Virus record (IMG/VR): IMGVR_UViG_3300027822_000001
Span: 1 to 64,000 of that record
DNA from: a virus
Length of the DNA stretch: 64,000 nt
Strand: one strand, 5' to 3'
Below are positions 8,877 through 17,302 of this stretch, piece by piece. Under the pieces are notes generated by a model. It had not been told where the DNA came from, did not search any database, and saw only the letters and a list, made by a program, of their open reading frames with translations. Positions within the stretch are counted from its first letter, which is position 1; every line of letters begins with the position of its first letter. The position numbers and the translations under genes were made by a program.

Positions 8877-9425
8877 ATGAAAGAAGGAAACTTAATATCT
8901 CTTACAAGAAGATATAAAAAGCCCAACTATAGAATTTTTATCTCTTATATGATAGCGAAGCTTACAAAAAGAAAAGGACAGCCTATAGATAAAGTTAAGG
9001 TACATTCAGCAATCATATATAAAAGAGATGGAATATTTATGGTAAGAGAGATGGAAAAAGATGGAGATTCACACCAAACATTAGAAGACTACTTAATAGA
9101 GTATAAAGATAGAGTTGAAATTAAAGAACATCCATACAGTTTCAAACCTGAAGAACTAGCTACATTTAATTACTTATGTAGATACCTTAAAGTTACCTAT
9201 GATTATAGAAATACATTCTTATGGCAGGTTGTTAAATACTTTACAGGAAAATTTCTAGGTAAACAAACAATGTATTCTAGAATGTGTGCAGAGGACTTTC
9301 AAGACCAATTTAATGTACTAAAGTATGGATACTTTAAGACCCCAGAAATTACAAATCCTAATGAGGTTCATTCTTTAGTTAAAGAGTGGAAGATTATTTA
9401 CATTAATAATCATTATGTTAATTAA
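8877..9425 (+). CDS. Permuted NlpC/P60 (YiiX-like) cysteine peptidase or amidase
   Basis: A 182-residue protein with the signature order of circularly permuted papain-like (YiiX/LRAT-type) enzymes. A histidine comes first (VHSAIIY, His43), then an acidic residue (MVREME, Glu58), then a cysteine at a helix start (SRMCAEDF, Cys137). These enzymes cleave amide or thioester bonds in lipids, peptides or cell-wall components. In a tail-operon position it may open peptidoglycan during entry or help lysis. No signal peptide is visible. The gene overlaps the next by 11 bases. Fold assignment is moderately sure from motif order; substrate is unknown. Confidence 0.6.
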   Translation: MKEGNLISLTRRYKKPNYRIFISYMIAKLTKRKGQPIDKVKVHSAIIYKRDGIFMVREMEKDGDSHQTLEDYLIEYKDRVEIKEHPYSFKPEELATFNYLCRYLKVTYDYRNTFLWQVVKYFTGKFLGKQTMYSRMCAEDFQDQFNVLKYGYFKTPEITNPNEVHSLVKEWKIIYINNHYVN

Positions 9426-9837
9426 CTATTTATTATTAGTTTCATTTCTTATTATAAACATATTTGATGCAATCGGAGATGGAATACGTTATTTAATAGA
9501 AATAAAAAAAGAACCAATAGCAGGTTGGAAGTATAAGTTATTTGAAGCTTTAGCATTAATATTAGCTTTCTCAACTTTTGCTTTTATACCAGCATTGAAT
9601 ACTACTCAATTTTTATTGCTATCTATTGCTTTCATACTAATAAGATACTTCTCTTTTGATTTCACATTTCTAATAGTTACTAATAGAAAGTTGAGAGATT
9701 TTGGAAATACTTCTTTAGTAGATAAAATACAAAAGTGGATGTTTAACTCTCCTTTTGGAGTTGTTATTATGATTAGTGTTAAAGTTTTATCTTTAGTACT
9801 TTCAATGATTCTTCTTTTAGATATTATACAATTTTAA
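9415..9837 (+). CDS. Multi-pass membrane protein, possible holin
   Basis: A 140-residue, strongly hydrophobic protein with about four predicted membrane helices (roughly residues 2-18, 42-60, 64-90 and 112-137) and short basic loops. It starts inside the last codons of the peptidase gene. A small membrane protein next to a peptidase is a plausible holin or envelope-penetration partner, but no holin family signature is recognisable. It is followed after seven bases by the metallophosphoesterase. Confidence 0.55.
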   Translation: MLINYLLLVSFLIINIFDAIGDGIRYLIEIKKEPIAGWKYKLFEALALILAFSTFAFIPALNTTQFLLLSIAFILIRYFSFDFTFLIVTNRKLRDFGNTSLVDKIQKWMFNSPFGVVIMISVKVLSLVLSMILLLDIIQF

Positions 9838-9844
9838 AATTTAT

Positions 9845-10672
9845 ATGATGATTGATACTATTAGATTTCCTTTTTCAGGCAGAACAACATTTAACATATT
9901 ATGGATAGCAGATGCTCACTATGATAGTAAATATTGCGATTTAAATAAACTAAAAAAGGATATGACTGAAGCTCAGTATATAATAGTTAGTGGAGACTTT
10001 TTCGACGTTATGGAGGGATACTTTGATAGAAGAAGGTCAGGAAAAGATGAAAGGTTTAAAAAAACACTTTACATTAATGACTTAATAGATGAGACAGTAT
10101 TGTTTTTAGAGCCCTTCAAAGATAAAATAATAGGCTGGAATAAAGGAAATCATGAGTTGGCTTTTGAAAAATATAGTCAGATTGATTTGACAGCTGAAAT
10201 ATTTAAAAGATTAAAAATAGATGTTCCAAGACATGGGATGCAAGGCTATTATGTTTTGTCATTTCATAATAAAGCATCAAAGCATTCCTATTCTACAGTA
10301 ATCTTTCACACACATAATACTGGATTTGGGGGAAGAAGAAGTAAAGGAGCTAATGCAGCTGATATACTTCTTGGAGAAAGACCTGATGCTGATGTGATAA
10401 TAGGGGAGCACTCACACAGAGGAGTTATAGTTCCTTTAAAAGTCGAGAAAGTTAATAAAGCTAGAAAAATAAAATATATAACTAGATATTTTGTTCAAGG
10501 ACTTATGTACAAAGCCGCTGATGAAGATACAAAAGGAATGTCCTTTGAGATAGACAAAGGAAGAGGTCTTATGCCAATAGGTGGTATAAATATAAATATT
10601 TCTATTCTTAGACGTGGTGCAAACACATCAAACACTGCATCAGATGTCGAAGTAAAAGTTAGTTATACATAA
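9845..10672 (+). CDS. Calcineurin-like metallophosphoesterase
   Basis: A 275-residue protein with the complete motif set of the metallophosphoesterase superfamily: DAH (Asp23, His25), GDFFD (Asp51), GNHE (Asn102, His103), FHTH (His155, His157) and GEHSH (His189, His191). These residues bind two divalent metals and hydrolyse phosphodiesters or phosphomonoesters. Substrates of phage members are mostly unknown; nucleic acid ends, cyclic nucleotides and phosphoproteins are all possible. ATG codons at 9845 and 9848 are both usable. Its position in the tail/connector operon rather than among replication genes is notable. An intact active site makes the enzyme class nearly certain. Confidence 0.85.
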   Translation: MMIDTIRFPFSGRTTFNILWIADAHYDSKYCDLNKLKKDMTEAQYIIVSGDFFDVMEGYFDRRRSGKDERFKKTLYINDLIDETVLFLEPFKDKIIGWNKGNHELAFEKYSQIDLTAEIFKRLKIDVPRHGMQGYYVLSFHNKASKHSYSTVIFHTHNTGFGGRRSKGANAADILLGERPDADVIIGEHSHRGVIVPLKVEKVNKARKIKYITRYFVQGLMYKAADEDTKGMSFEIDKGRGLMPIGGININISILRRGANTSNTASDVEVKVSYT

Positions 10673-10677
10673 TAGAT

Positions 10678-11097
10678 ATGATAGAATTTATAAAAGAATC
10701 ATGGTTTATAATACTAGCTGGATTTTTAATTCCTACCATATTCTTTATATTTAAAGAGTTTTTTAAATTAAAGAATAGAAAGATGGATGATGAAGTAGAA
10801 AGAATTAAAGAAGAAGCTAGTTTTAAAGAAATAATTAACAGAAAGTTAACAGATATAGAAAATAAAATAACAGAGCAGTTTACAAAACTAGAAAAGATGT
10901 ATTTAACTGCTAATTCAAAAGTAGAGGCAAATAGAAATGATATATATAGTAACAAGCGAGATATAGAATCTATTGAGAAAGAAATAGAGAATACTAAAGA
11001 GTGTCAAAAAGACATTGAAGATAAGATGTATGCTCTTAATAGAAAAGTTACAGATAGATTACTAATAATAGAAACCCTTAATAAACATAATAAATGA
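10678..11097 (+). CDS. Single-span membrane protein with long coiled coil
   Basis: A 139-residue protein: one N-terminal membrane helix (about residues 9-28), then a basic stretch and a Lys/Glu-rich coiled coil from about 35 to 125. This layout resembles inner-membrane spanins and some holin-associated proteins. The last base pairs overlap the next start (ATGA at 11094-11097). With the 140-aa membrane protein and the peptidase upstream it could form a lysis or membrane-penetration set, but I cannot assign a family. Confidence 0.55.
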   Translation: MIEFIKESWFIILAGFLIPTIFFIFKEFFKLKNRKMDDEVERIKEEASFKEIINRKLTDIENKITEQFTKLEKMYLTANSKVEANRNDIYSNKRDIESIEKEIENTKECQKDIEDKMYALNRKVTDRLLIIETLNKHNK

Positions 11098-11774
11098 CAC
11101 TAGATTATTATATAGCTGATATAAGAGCAGCAACTAGAAACTTACATGATGATGGCAATCTAGATGACAGACTTATAGTTAGATGGATTAATACACAAAG
11201 AGCACTATGGATTAAGAGGCAAATAGGAAAAGAATATATAATTAGTAGTAATATATCTCAAACTATACCTTGTATCGAACTCAAAGTAGCTACAGCATCT
11301 GAATGTAATTTATTTAAAACAGATAGTAGATTATTAGTTTCAACTAAAATTCCTAAACCAATAGAACTTAATGATAGGCTGGCAATTATTGATGTCAGAA
11401 CTCCAGAATTACTTGGATACTCAATTACTCTTGTTGATAGAACTGATTTAAAGTATGTAAATAATGGTAGATTTAATAGTATGGATATATATGCTACCTA
11501 CTTTAGAGATAGACTGTATCTTAAGGTGCCAGAAAATAACTTTAAAGCTGCTTTGTTAACTTATATATCTTATGAAGCAGTACTGGAGAATCCTACAGAA
11601 GCCTCTGGTTATAATAATTGTGATAACTCTCCATGTTTTGATATTGATAATGATAATTATCCACTTAGTGATGCTTTATGGGAGTACATTCAAGGACAAA
11701 TAATAACTAATAAATATGAAATTCGTGAACAAATTAGAGACACAGGAGAGAACAACGAGAGCGGGGACAGTTAA
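11094..11774 (+). CDS. Connector/ring-type virion protein
   Basis: A 226-residue acidic protein starting in an ATGA overlap. The N-terminus (DYYIADIRAATRNL.DDGNLDDRLIVRWINTQRALWIKRQI) resembles head-tail completion and ring proteins of crAss-like phages, which stack between portal and tail. Such proteins sit immediately before the large tail stabilisation protein in these genomes, as here. It has no enzymatic motif. Assignment rests on remembered similarity of the N-terminal helix region and on gene order. Confidence 0.55.
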   Translation: MTLDYYIADIRAATRNLHDDGNLDDRLIVRWINTQRALWIKRQIGKEYIISSNISQTIPCIELKVATASECNLFKTDSRLLVSTKIPKPIELNDRLAIIDVRTPELLGYSITLVDRTDLKYVNNGRFNSMDIYATYFRDRLYLKVPENNFKAALLTYISYEAVLENPTEASGYNNCDNSPCFDIDNDNYPLSDALWEYIQGQIITNKYEIREQIRDTGENNESGDS

Positions 11775-12222
11775 AGCCCACTTTACTAGAGAAGAAACAG
11801 TTTACTTAGATGGTATTTATAATATTCAGAGGAAATACTTAGGAACTAAGTTATCCTATAAACAGTATAAATACTTATTAGCTAGTATAAATGATAAGGT
11901 ATTTAATGCTATGCTAGAAGGCTATGAGCATACCTTACCAGCAGGCTTAGGTAAAATGCAAAATAACATCGTCAAATGTGAGATGGTGTCTGAGGGAGAT
12001 ATAATAAATAAAGGTAGAACTACTTATCCTATAGATTCAGCAGCTACTAGAGAGACTGTGGCTGCTGGAAAACCTCAAATAATATATGACTTTACAATTG
12101 ATAAAGTCTTGAAGTTTAGATGGTACAAACACTCATTTAAGAATAGAGCTAAGTACTTTCTTAAACTTAACCATAATATTCAGTTAAAACTGTATAAGTA
12201 TGCAAAATATAAATTACGTTGA
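11716..12222 (+). CDS. Conserved tail-operon protein, unknown function
   Basis: A 168-residue basic protein. The only early ATG gives a 59-base overlap with the preceding gene, which is long; a later non-ATG start near 11775 cannot be excluded. Central motif LPAGLGKMQ followed by IDSAATRE and a basic C-terminus (KHSFKNRAKYF.KLN). Its place between two ring-type proteins suggests a structural or assembly role, and the basic character would fit nucleic acid contact. Family not recognised. Confidence 0.55.
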   Translation: MKFVNKLETQERTTRAGTVKAHFTREETVYLDGIYNIQRKYLGTKLSYKQYKYLLASINDKVFNAMLEGYEHTLPAGLGKMQNNIVKCEMVSEGDIINKGRTTYPIDSAATRETVAAGKPQIIYDFTIDKVLKFRWYKHSFKNRAKYFLKLNHNIQLKLYKYAKYKLR

Positions 12223-12823
12223 TATAGATTTTATAATGGAGAAATATAATGAAGATAAACTCCCAAATACAGACTTAAAAGAGCATCAAGCTAAAGAATG
12301 GATATATGAATCCCTCCGCAAAATCGGTAGTATGCAACTATTCGAACAGAAGACGGAGATTTTGAAAGTTGTGAATAATCAGGCAAGAGTTCCTGGTTAC
12401 ATAAACAATATAATAAACATTAGAGACAAAAATAATAACAATATGGTGCTTGAGCAGTCAGAGTATAATAGAGCTTCATCGAAGATATATTATATGCTTA
12501 GAGGCAGAGTTATAAGACTGTCAACAAGTACCGAAGAAATACACATAGACTATTTAGGAATTCCGACGGATGAGAAAGGAAGTCCTTTAGTACTAGATAA
12601 CACGTATGTAATATCAGCAGTTCTTGCTTATCTACACTTTAAAATAGCTAAAAAGCTATGGATTACGAATAGATTAAGTCCTCAAAAATATATGGATTTT
12701 GAACAAGAATGGTTGTTTTACGTCAACTCTGCATCAGAAGCAGTTGATACACCCAGCTTTGACGATTTGGAAAGTTGGGATTCTTTGTTTCTGGGTTTCC
12801 CATTGAATAGAATGAGGAATTAA
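12200..12823 (+). CDS. Second connector/ring-type virion protein
   Basis: A 207-residue acidic protein overlapping the preceding gene by 23 bases. The N-terminus is helical (KEHQAKEWIYESLRKIGSMQLFEQK), the middle is beta-rich (VNNQARVPGYINNIINIRD ... IHIDYLGIPTDEKGSPLV), and a helical tail follows. That layout is typical of tail-accessory and ring proteins that precede the stabilisation protein in crAss-like phages. Codons between about 12310 and 12365 are unusually GC-rich for this genome. No enzymatic motif seen. Confidence 0.6.
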   Translation: MQNINYVDIDFIMEKYNEDKLPNTDLKEHQAKEWIYESLRKIGSMQLFEQKTEILKVVNNQARVPGYINNIINIRDKNNNNMVLEQSEYNRASSKIYYMLRGRVIRLSTSTEEIHIDYLGIPTDEKGSPLVLDNTYVISAVLAYLHFKIAKKLWITNRLSPQKYMDFEQEWLFYVNSASEAVDTPSFDDLESWDSLFLGFPLNRMRN

Positions 12824-12826
12824 TTT

Positions 12827-12833
12827 AAAGGAG
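12827..12833 (+). promoter_or_regulatory. Canonical Shine-Dalgarno sequence, unusual here
   Basis: AAAGGAG lies seven bases before the ATG at 12841. Other starts in the window lack such a match, as expected for Bacteroidota phages, so this site stands out and supports translation of the 25-codon ORF. Confidence 0.55.
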
Positions 12834-12840
12834 ATATAAG

Positions 12841-12918
12841 ATGAAGAAATACCTTAGAGAAGTCCGATTGCGGGCGAGAGCTATAATATATATATTCTCC
12901 CTACCGCCTGAAAACTAA
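12841..12918 (+). CDS. 25-residue basic peptide ORF before the muzzle gene
   Basis: ATG at 12841 to TAA at 12916-12918, preceded by a perfect Shine-Dalgarno sequence. The predicted peptide starts MKKYLREVRLRARA, is strongly basic in its first half, and ends hydrophobic then PPEN. The DNA here is GC-rich compared with its surroundings, and its 3' end carries a 22-bp exact copy of sequence found antisense in the 41762 gene. It may be a leader peptide for the large gene that follows four bases later, a small functional peptide, or a transferred fragment. Confidence 0.4.
   Translation: MKKYLREVRLRARAIIYIFSLPPEN
12890..12911 (+). repeat. 22-bp exact direct repeat, copy 1
   Basis: The 22 bases here, containing CTCCCTACCGCCTGA, recur exactly at 42368-42389 in the same orientation on the + strand. 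Here they lie in the end of a 25-codon ORF just before the muzzle gene. Confidence 0.85.
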
Positions 12919-12922
12919 TATT

Positions 12923-15900
12923 ATGGAAAGTATAAATGTTTTTACGCAAGGGATGGATAAAGATACCTCTGATGAGTTAATTTCGACACAACGATATAGA
13001 CATTTAGAGGGAGGAGATATTCTTTATAAAAGTGGAGATAGCGCTGGAACTGTAGTAGATATAAAAGGTAATGAAGTTTTAGATATAGTATGGGCTACAG
13101 ATACTGGTGAATATCCAGTAGGTTATATAGATGTTCTTACTGAAGTCGCAACAAATCCATACTCTTCTGTTTATAAGATTAGAGGAGTTGGATATATTAG
13201 AGATGACATTGTACTATTATATGCGGGAGCTAATTCTTACATGATAGTAGATTTATTAAAATATGATGAAGCTAATAACAGATACATAAGAATTAACATA
13301 TTCTATGAAGAACATTTAGATGTATCTCAGAGTAATTGGTTCGTTGTTAATACTAGATATGAGAATGAAGCTAGTTTAAAAGTTTATTTCTCAGAGAAGA
13401 ACAATGACGAAGGGGTTATAAATAATCTTAGATATTTAAATGTAGCCCCTGATATTGTTGATGGTGTTATTTTAAATAATAAGTTACAAGCTAGCTATAA
13501 TAGATATAGACCATTTCCTACAAGTGGAATAGAATCTTTGGGAAAAATTACATCTACTATGTTACCAGCTCCTACTTTAGATAGTAAGAGTAGTGGTGAT
13601 TTATATAATGGTGTTTATCAATATTGTTATAGGTATTTTAATGAGTTTGGAAATAAGTCTGGCATTAGTGATTTAAGTGAACTTATTCATTTAAGTAAAA
13701 GTGGTTATACAGATACTAGGGAATTAAGAGGGGGTCTTACTACTGGTACTATAGATGAGATAAATTCAAATAAAGCTATAAGTATATCTATACCGACAGA
13801 TACTTCATACACTCATGTAGAAGTTATAAGATTATGGTATAGTAGTTTTACTTCAATACCAACTATGGCTGTTATAAGACAGCTTCCTATGTCAACTTCA
13901 ACAAATCAAATTATAACAGATAGTTCTTTTGATTCTGTTGTTAGAGAACTAGACTATAATGAGCTTAATGCATTGAGCAACTTATATAGTGCTAAAGCAG
14001 TAGTAGATAAGGATGATGTACAGTTGCTGCTTAATATTGATGAAGATAGCTTTGATATTGATTTTGATGCTAGAGTTTATCAATATGATTCTGGACATAC
14101 TTGTCAACTACAAAATGAGAGTGGAGCAAGTGAGCTATCTTTTACAGCAGCAACTAAAGATTATGCTAACATACCAGAAGAGAATGATTGTGTTAATCCT
14201 ACGAATAAGCTATCAAATGACTTTTTAACAGCTCTCAATGGATTTAAGTATAATGAAGCAGGAACACTTGGTGCCGATGGTTTAAATGTTCATGTTACTT
14301 ACACTACTAAAACTATAACATTAGAAAGCTCTTCAATAGAACTCAACTCGTATTTAGAACTTAATACAGACTTTAGAGAAGATACCGCTTTAGGAAGAAA
14401 ACGTTTCTTTCAGAGTGATGAAATATATAGACTTGGACTAGTATTTAGAGATACATATGGAAGATTTACTCCTGCTAAATGGATGGGAGATTTGAGAATG
14501 CCTAGTTATGATGATTTATGGGGTGCCTCTGGAGCTATAGCTAATAGTCCTGCTGTAAGAGTGGCTGTTCCAAGAATTACAGTTAATACTGCTGGAACTG
14601 AAGCTGAAGGTTTAGCTTATAAAATTGTTTATGTAAAGAGAGAGAAACTAGATAGGACAGTTGTAACAGAAGGTCTAATGACTGGTGTTAGATATCCTGA
14701 TTCTGATTTACCAGAGTTTGAACATAGACCTGCTGAATATATGAATGCTAGATATGTTAATACTCATGGAGATATCGAAAGGTGTTTTGCTGCGTGTTTA
14801 CCACATAATTCGAGCTATCCATATACTGATGTTATGGGTATTGTTAGTCCTGAAGTTTTATATAATAAAGATACTAATTTTAACGGTTGTAGATTAGATG
14901 TAAAAGCTACTTTTGATATTAATACTTCTTCTACTGGTAATGGTAATGGAGAGCCTAATTATGACAATACTGTTATATTTTCAGCAGAGCCACCATTTGA
15001 AGGAGATACTATTCAAGATTTACCACAGTTTAAAATGTATAGAACTAAGACAGGAGATTTTGTTTCTAGAAGTGATAGTAGTACTTTTGATATTTTAGAA
15101 GATAAATTTGCTTTAAGTGGTAGTGCTGTTAGTATTAATGGAATAGAGATAGCACAATATGCTATATCGTTTGTTACTGATACTTCTGTTTCTTCTAAAG
15201 ATATATATATGATGGGTAATCCTTGCACAACACATTATGTTGCTTTAGACCAATCTGTATATAGTGTTGGAAATATTAATTCATGGTCTATTCCTTATGT
15301 AAGAGTAAGAAAGGATACTGTTCAGTATGGGGGAAGAAGTTATGAGGCAAGACAAAATAATGTATATATAAGTGCCAGCGAATTAACAACTGCTTCTTAT
15401 ATAGATTTATATTTTGGAGATACTTTTATAACTATGTTTGAGTATCAAAGAACACAATTTCCTTTAGATAACTTAGATGATAATAGCGACCCAGAAGATA
15501 AACCTTATAGAATAAGTGCATCAGAAACTGTTTTAGTTCCTGTTCAATCAACAATAAATACTAATTTTAGAAGTGCTGAAAGTTTCTGTTCTTTACAAAG
15601 GGGATTAATAGGAAATTCTACATATCATAATATGCAAGTAAGAGAAGAAGGATTAGGATACTTTCAAACAACATATGGTAGGTATTCAAGCACAGGTGCT
15701 CCTACAACTTTAACGGCATATAAAGTTAGTGGTTCTTCTATATCATTAAGACCTCTGTATGAATATAATTCTGTATATAGTAAAATAAATAATGCTAAAT
15801 TATTTATATCAACTTTACCAACTTCTTTTGACAACAAACATTTTGATACTAGAATAAGATATAGTGATAAAAAGAACAATGGAGAGTTATATGATTCTTG

Positions 15901-17302
15901 GCTAATATATAAAACTGCTAACTTTAAAGATTTAGATAATAAGTTTGGTAGTATAAATAATGCACTTAAGTTTAATAATGAAATAGTAGTATGGCAAGAT
16001 AATGCTACTGCTTTTTTAGTGATAAATCCAAATGTGCAGATGCAAGGAGATGATGGCATATCTATGTATATGGGAACTGGAAAGTTCTTACATGATGTAA
16101 AATACTTAAGTACTGATATAGGATTACAAGGAATAAATGAAGTAGTACCAAGTATATCATCTATTTATTGGTTAGATAATAATAAGAAGAAAATCTATAG
16201 ATTATTGCAAGGGTTGGAATCTGTATCTGATACTAAGTTGATGAATAGTTATTTTGCAGCTACAGTAAAAAGAGATACTAGATTTATAGGAGTATATGAT
16301 AACTCTAGAAAGACAGTTATAGCAACCTTACTTAATTATGTTGGTAACTATATAGATAATGATTTGTTTAGTGTCACATACAGCACAGAACCTACCATAA
16401 TTGTTGCAGGAGATACAAATAATGTAGAAATGATTTCTGGAGATTCATATAATTTAACTTCAGGAAGTTATTCTGGTGAATATATTTTAGATAAGTTAAC
16501 GTCTACTTCTTTAATGTTTACTAGAGTAAACGGAGATTTGTTGCCAATAGGAATTATATTTTTAAGGAAATATTTAAAGTATTATAGCTCTTATACTGTA
16601 GAATTTGATGAGATGCTAGATGCCTTTAAAGGATTCCAACCTTATATAACTTCTTTGTACTTGAAAGGAAACAAACAAGTATTTAGTACAGAAGATGATG
16701 CTTTATTGTATGAACATAATGTTGGTAATAGAAGAACATTCTATGGAATTAAATATGATTTGATACTTGACTATGTTTCTAATAAAGAACCAATAATAAA
16801 TAAAAAGTTTGAAGCTTTAACAGTAGATAATCAATCTATAGATGAAACTAGAGATTATGAAAATATCGTTGACTATGATGGAGCTGAAAATATCACATTC
16901 GATGGTGTAAGAGTTTTAGCAGATAGAAATATGACTGAGTATATAGATTTACATACTAAAGATGGTATGATAACTACTGAACTTATTAATGGAACTCCTA
17001 CTGGAAATATAGACCCTACTGTATATAATGGTGCAAATAGGGTAATACATGATACTAATGGAATAAGGATTATACCTTATCCAACACATTTATATAATGT
17101 CCGAATGACTTTAAACAAGTTTAGACTAACATTACCTAGAATTAAGACAGGCAGAGTAGATAGTACAAACAATAATAAGTTAATAACAGAACTTGTTAGA
17201 GGAACAACTGCTACTGTTAGATTAGTTTATTCTAACATAACTGAAAACATATTTAAAGTTAGGAACATCATAACACATTTTACTACAAATGAAATCCAAT
17301 AA
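12923..17302 (+). CDS. Tail stabilisation / muzzle protein (P22 gp10-like)
   Basis: A 1,459-residue protein. The N-terminus (INVFTQGMDKDTSDELISTQRYRHLEGGDILYKSG...GTVVDIKGN) fits the opening pattern F..GM..D.....(Y)R.(L/A)......G.v...KGN of the large stabilisation or muzzle proteins of crAss-like phages. These relate to P22 gp10-type tail tubes that close the tail exit. The rest is beta-rich with abundant Tyr, Asp, Thr and Ser and no catalytic motif. It follows the ring-protein genes and overlaps the next gene by 14 bases, the standard crAss order. It is thought to form the distal tail nozzle through which DNA and cargo proteins leave. Confidence 0.75.
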   Translation: MESINVFTQGMDKDTSDELISTQRYRHLEGGDILYKSGDSAGTVVDIKGNEVLDIVWATDTGEYPVGYIDVLTEVATNPYSSVYKIRGVGYIRDDIVLLYAGANSYMIVDLLKYDEANNRYIRINIFYEEHLDVSQSNWFVVNTRYENEASLKVYFSEKNNDEGVINNLRYLNVAPDIVDGVILNNKLQASYNRYRPFPTSGIESLGKITSTMLPAPTLDSKSSGDLYNGVYQYCYRYFNEFGNKSGISDLSELIHLSKSGYTDTRELRGGLTTGTIDEINSNKAISISIPTDTSYTHVEVIRLWYSSFTSIPTMAVIRQLPMSTSTNQIITDSSFDSVVRELDYNELNALSNLYSAKAVVDKDDVQLLLNIDEDSFDIDFDARVYQYDSGHTCQLQNESGASELSFTAATKDYANIPEENDCVNPTNKLSNDFLTALNGFKYNEAGTLGADGLNVHVTYTTKTITLESSSIELNSYLELNTDFREDTALGRKRFFQSDEIYRLGLVFRDTYGRFTPAKWMGDLRMPSYDDLWGASGAIANSPAVRVAVPRITVNTAGTEAEGLAYKIVYVKREKLDRTVVTEGLMTGVRYPDSDLPEFEHRPAEYMNARYVNTHGDIERCFAACLPHNSSYPYTDVMGIVSPEVLYNKDTNFNGCRLDVKATFDINTSSTGNGNGEPNYDNTVIFSAEPPFEGDTIQDLPQFKMYRTKTGDFVSRSDSSTFDILEDKFALSGSAVSINGIEIAQYAISFVTDTSVSSKDIYMMGNPCTTHYVALDQSVYSVGNINSWSIPYVRVRKDTVQYGGRSYEARQNNVYISASELTTASYIDLYFGDTFITMFEYQRTQFPLDNLDDNSDPEDKPYRISASETVLVPVQSTINTNFRSAESFCSLQRGLIGNSTYHNMQVREEGLGYFQTTYGRYSSTGAPTTLTAYKVSGSSISLRPLYEYNSVYSKINNAKLFISTLPTSFDNKHFDTRIRYSDKKNNGELYDSWLIYKTANFKDLDNKFGSINNALKFNNEIVVWQDNATAFLVINPNVQMQGDDGISMYMGTGKFLHDVKYLSTDIGLQGINEVVPSISSIYWLDNNKKKIYRLLQGLESVSDTKLMNSYFAATVKRDTRFIGVYDNSRKTVIATLLNYVGNYIDNDLFSVTYSTEPTIIVAGDTNNVEMISGDSYNLTSGSYSGEYILDKLTSTSLMFTRVNGDLLPIGIIFLRKYLKYYSSYTVEFDEMLDAFKGFQPYITSLYLKGNKQVFSTEDDALLYEHNVGNRRTFYGIKYDLILDYVSNKEPIINKKFEALTVDNQSIDETRDYENIVDYDGAENITFDGVRVLADRNMTEYIDLHTKDGMITTELINGTPTGNIDPTVYNGANRVIHDTNGIRIIPYPTHLYNVRMTLNKFRLTLPRIKTGRVDSTNNNKLITELVRGTTATVRLVYSNITENIFKVRNIITHFTTNEIQ

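Noticed and set aside
14013-14228. Short + strand ORFs inside the muzzle gene (also 14913-15098)
   Set aside because: Out-of-frame shadows of the 1,459-aa gene, rich in Leu/Ile/Met as expected from shifted codons.
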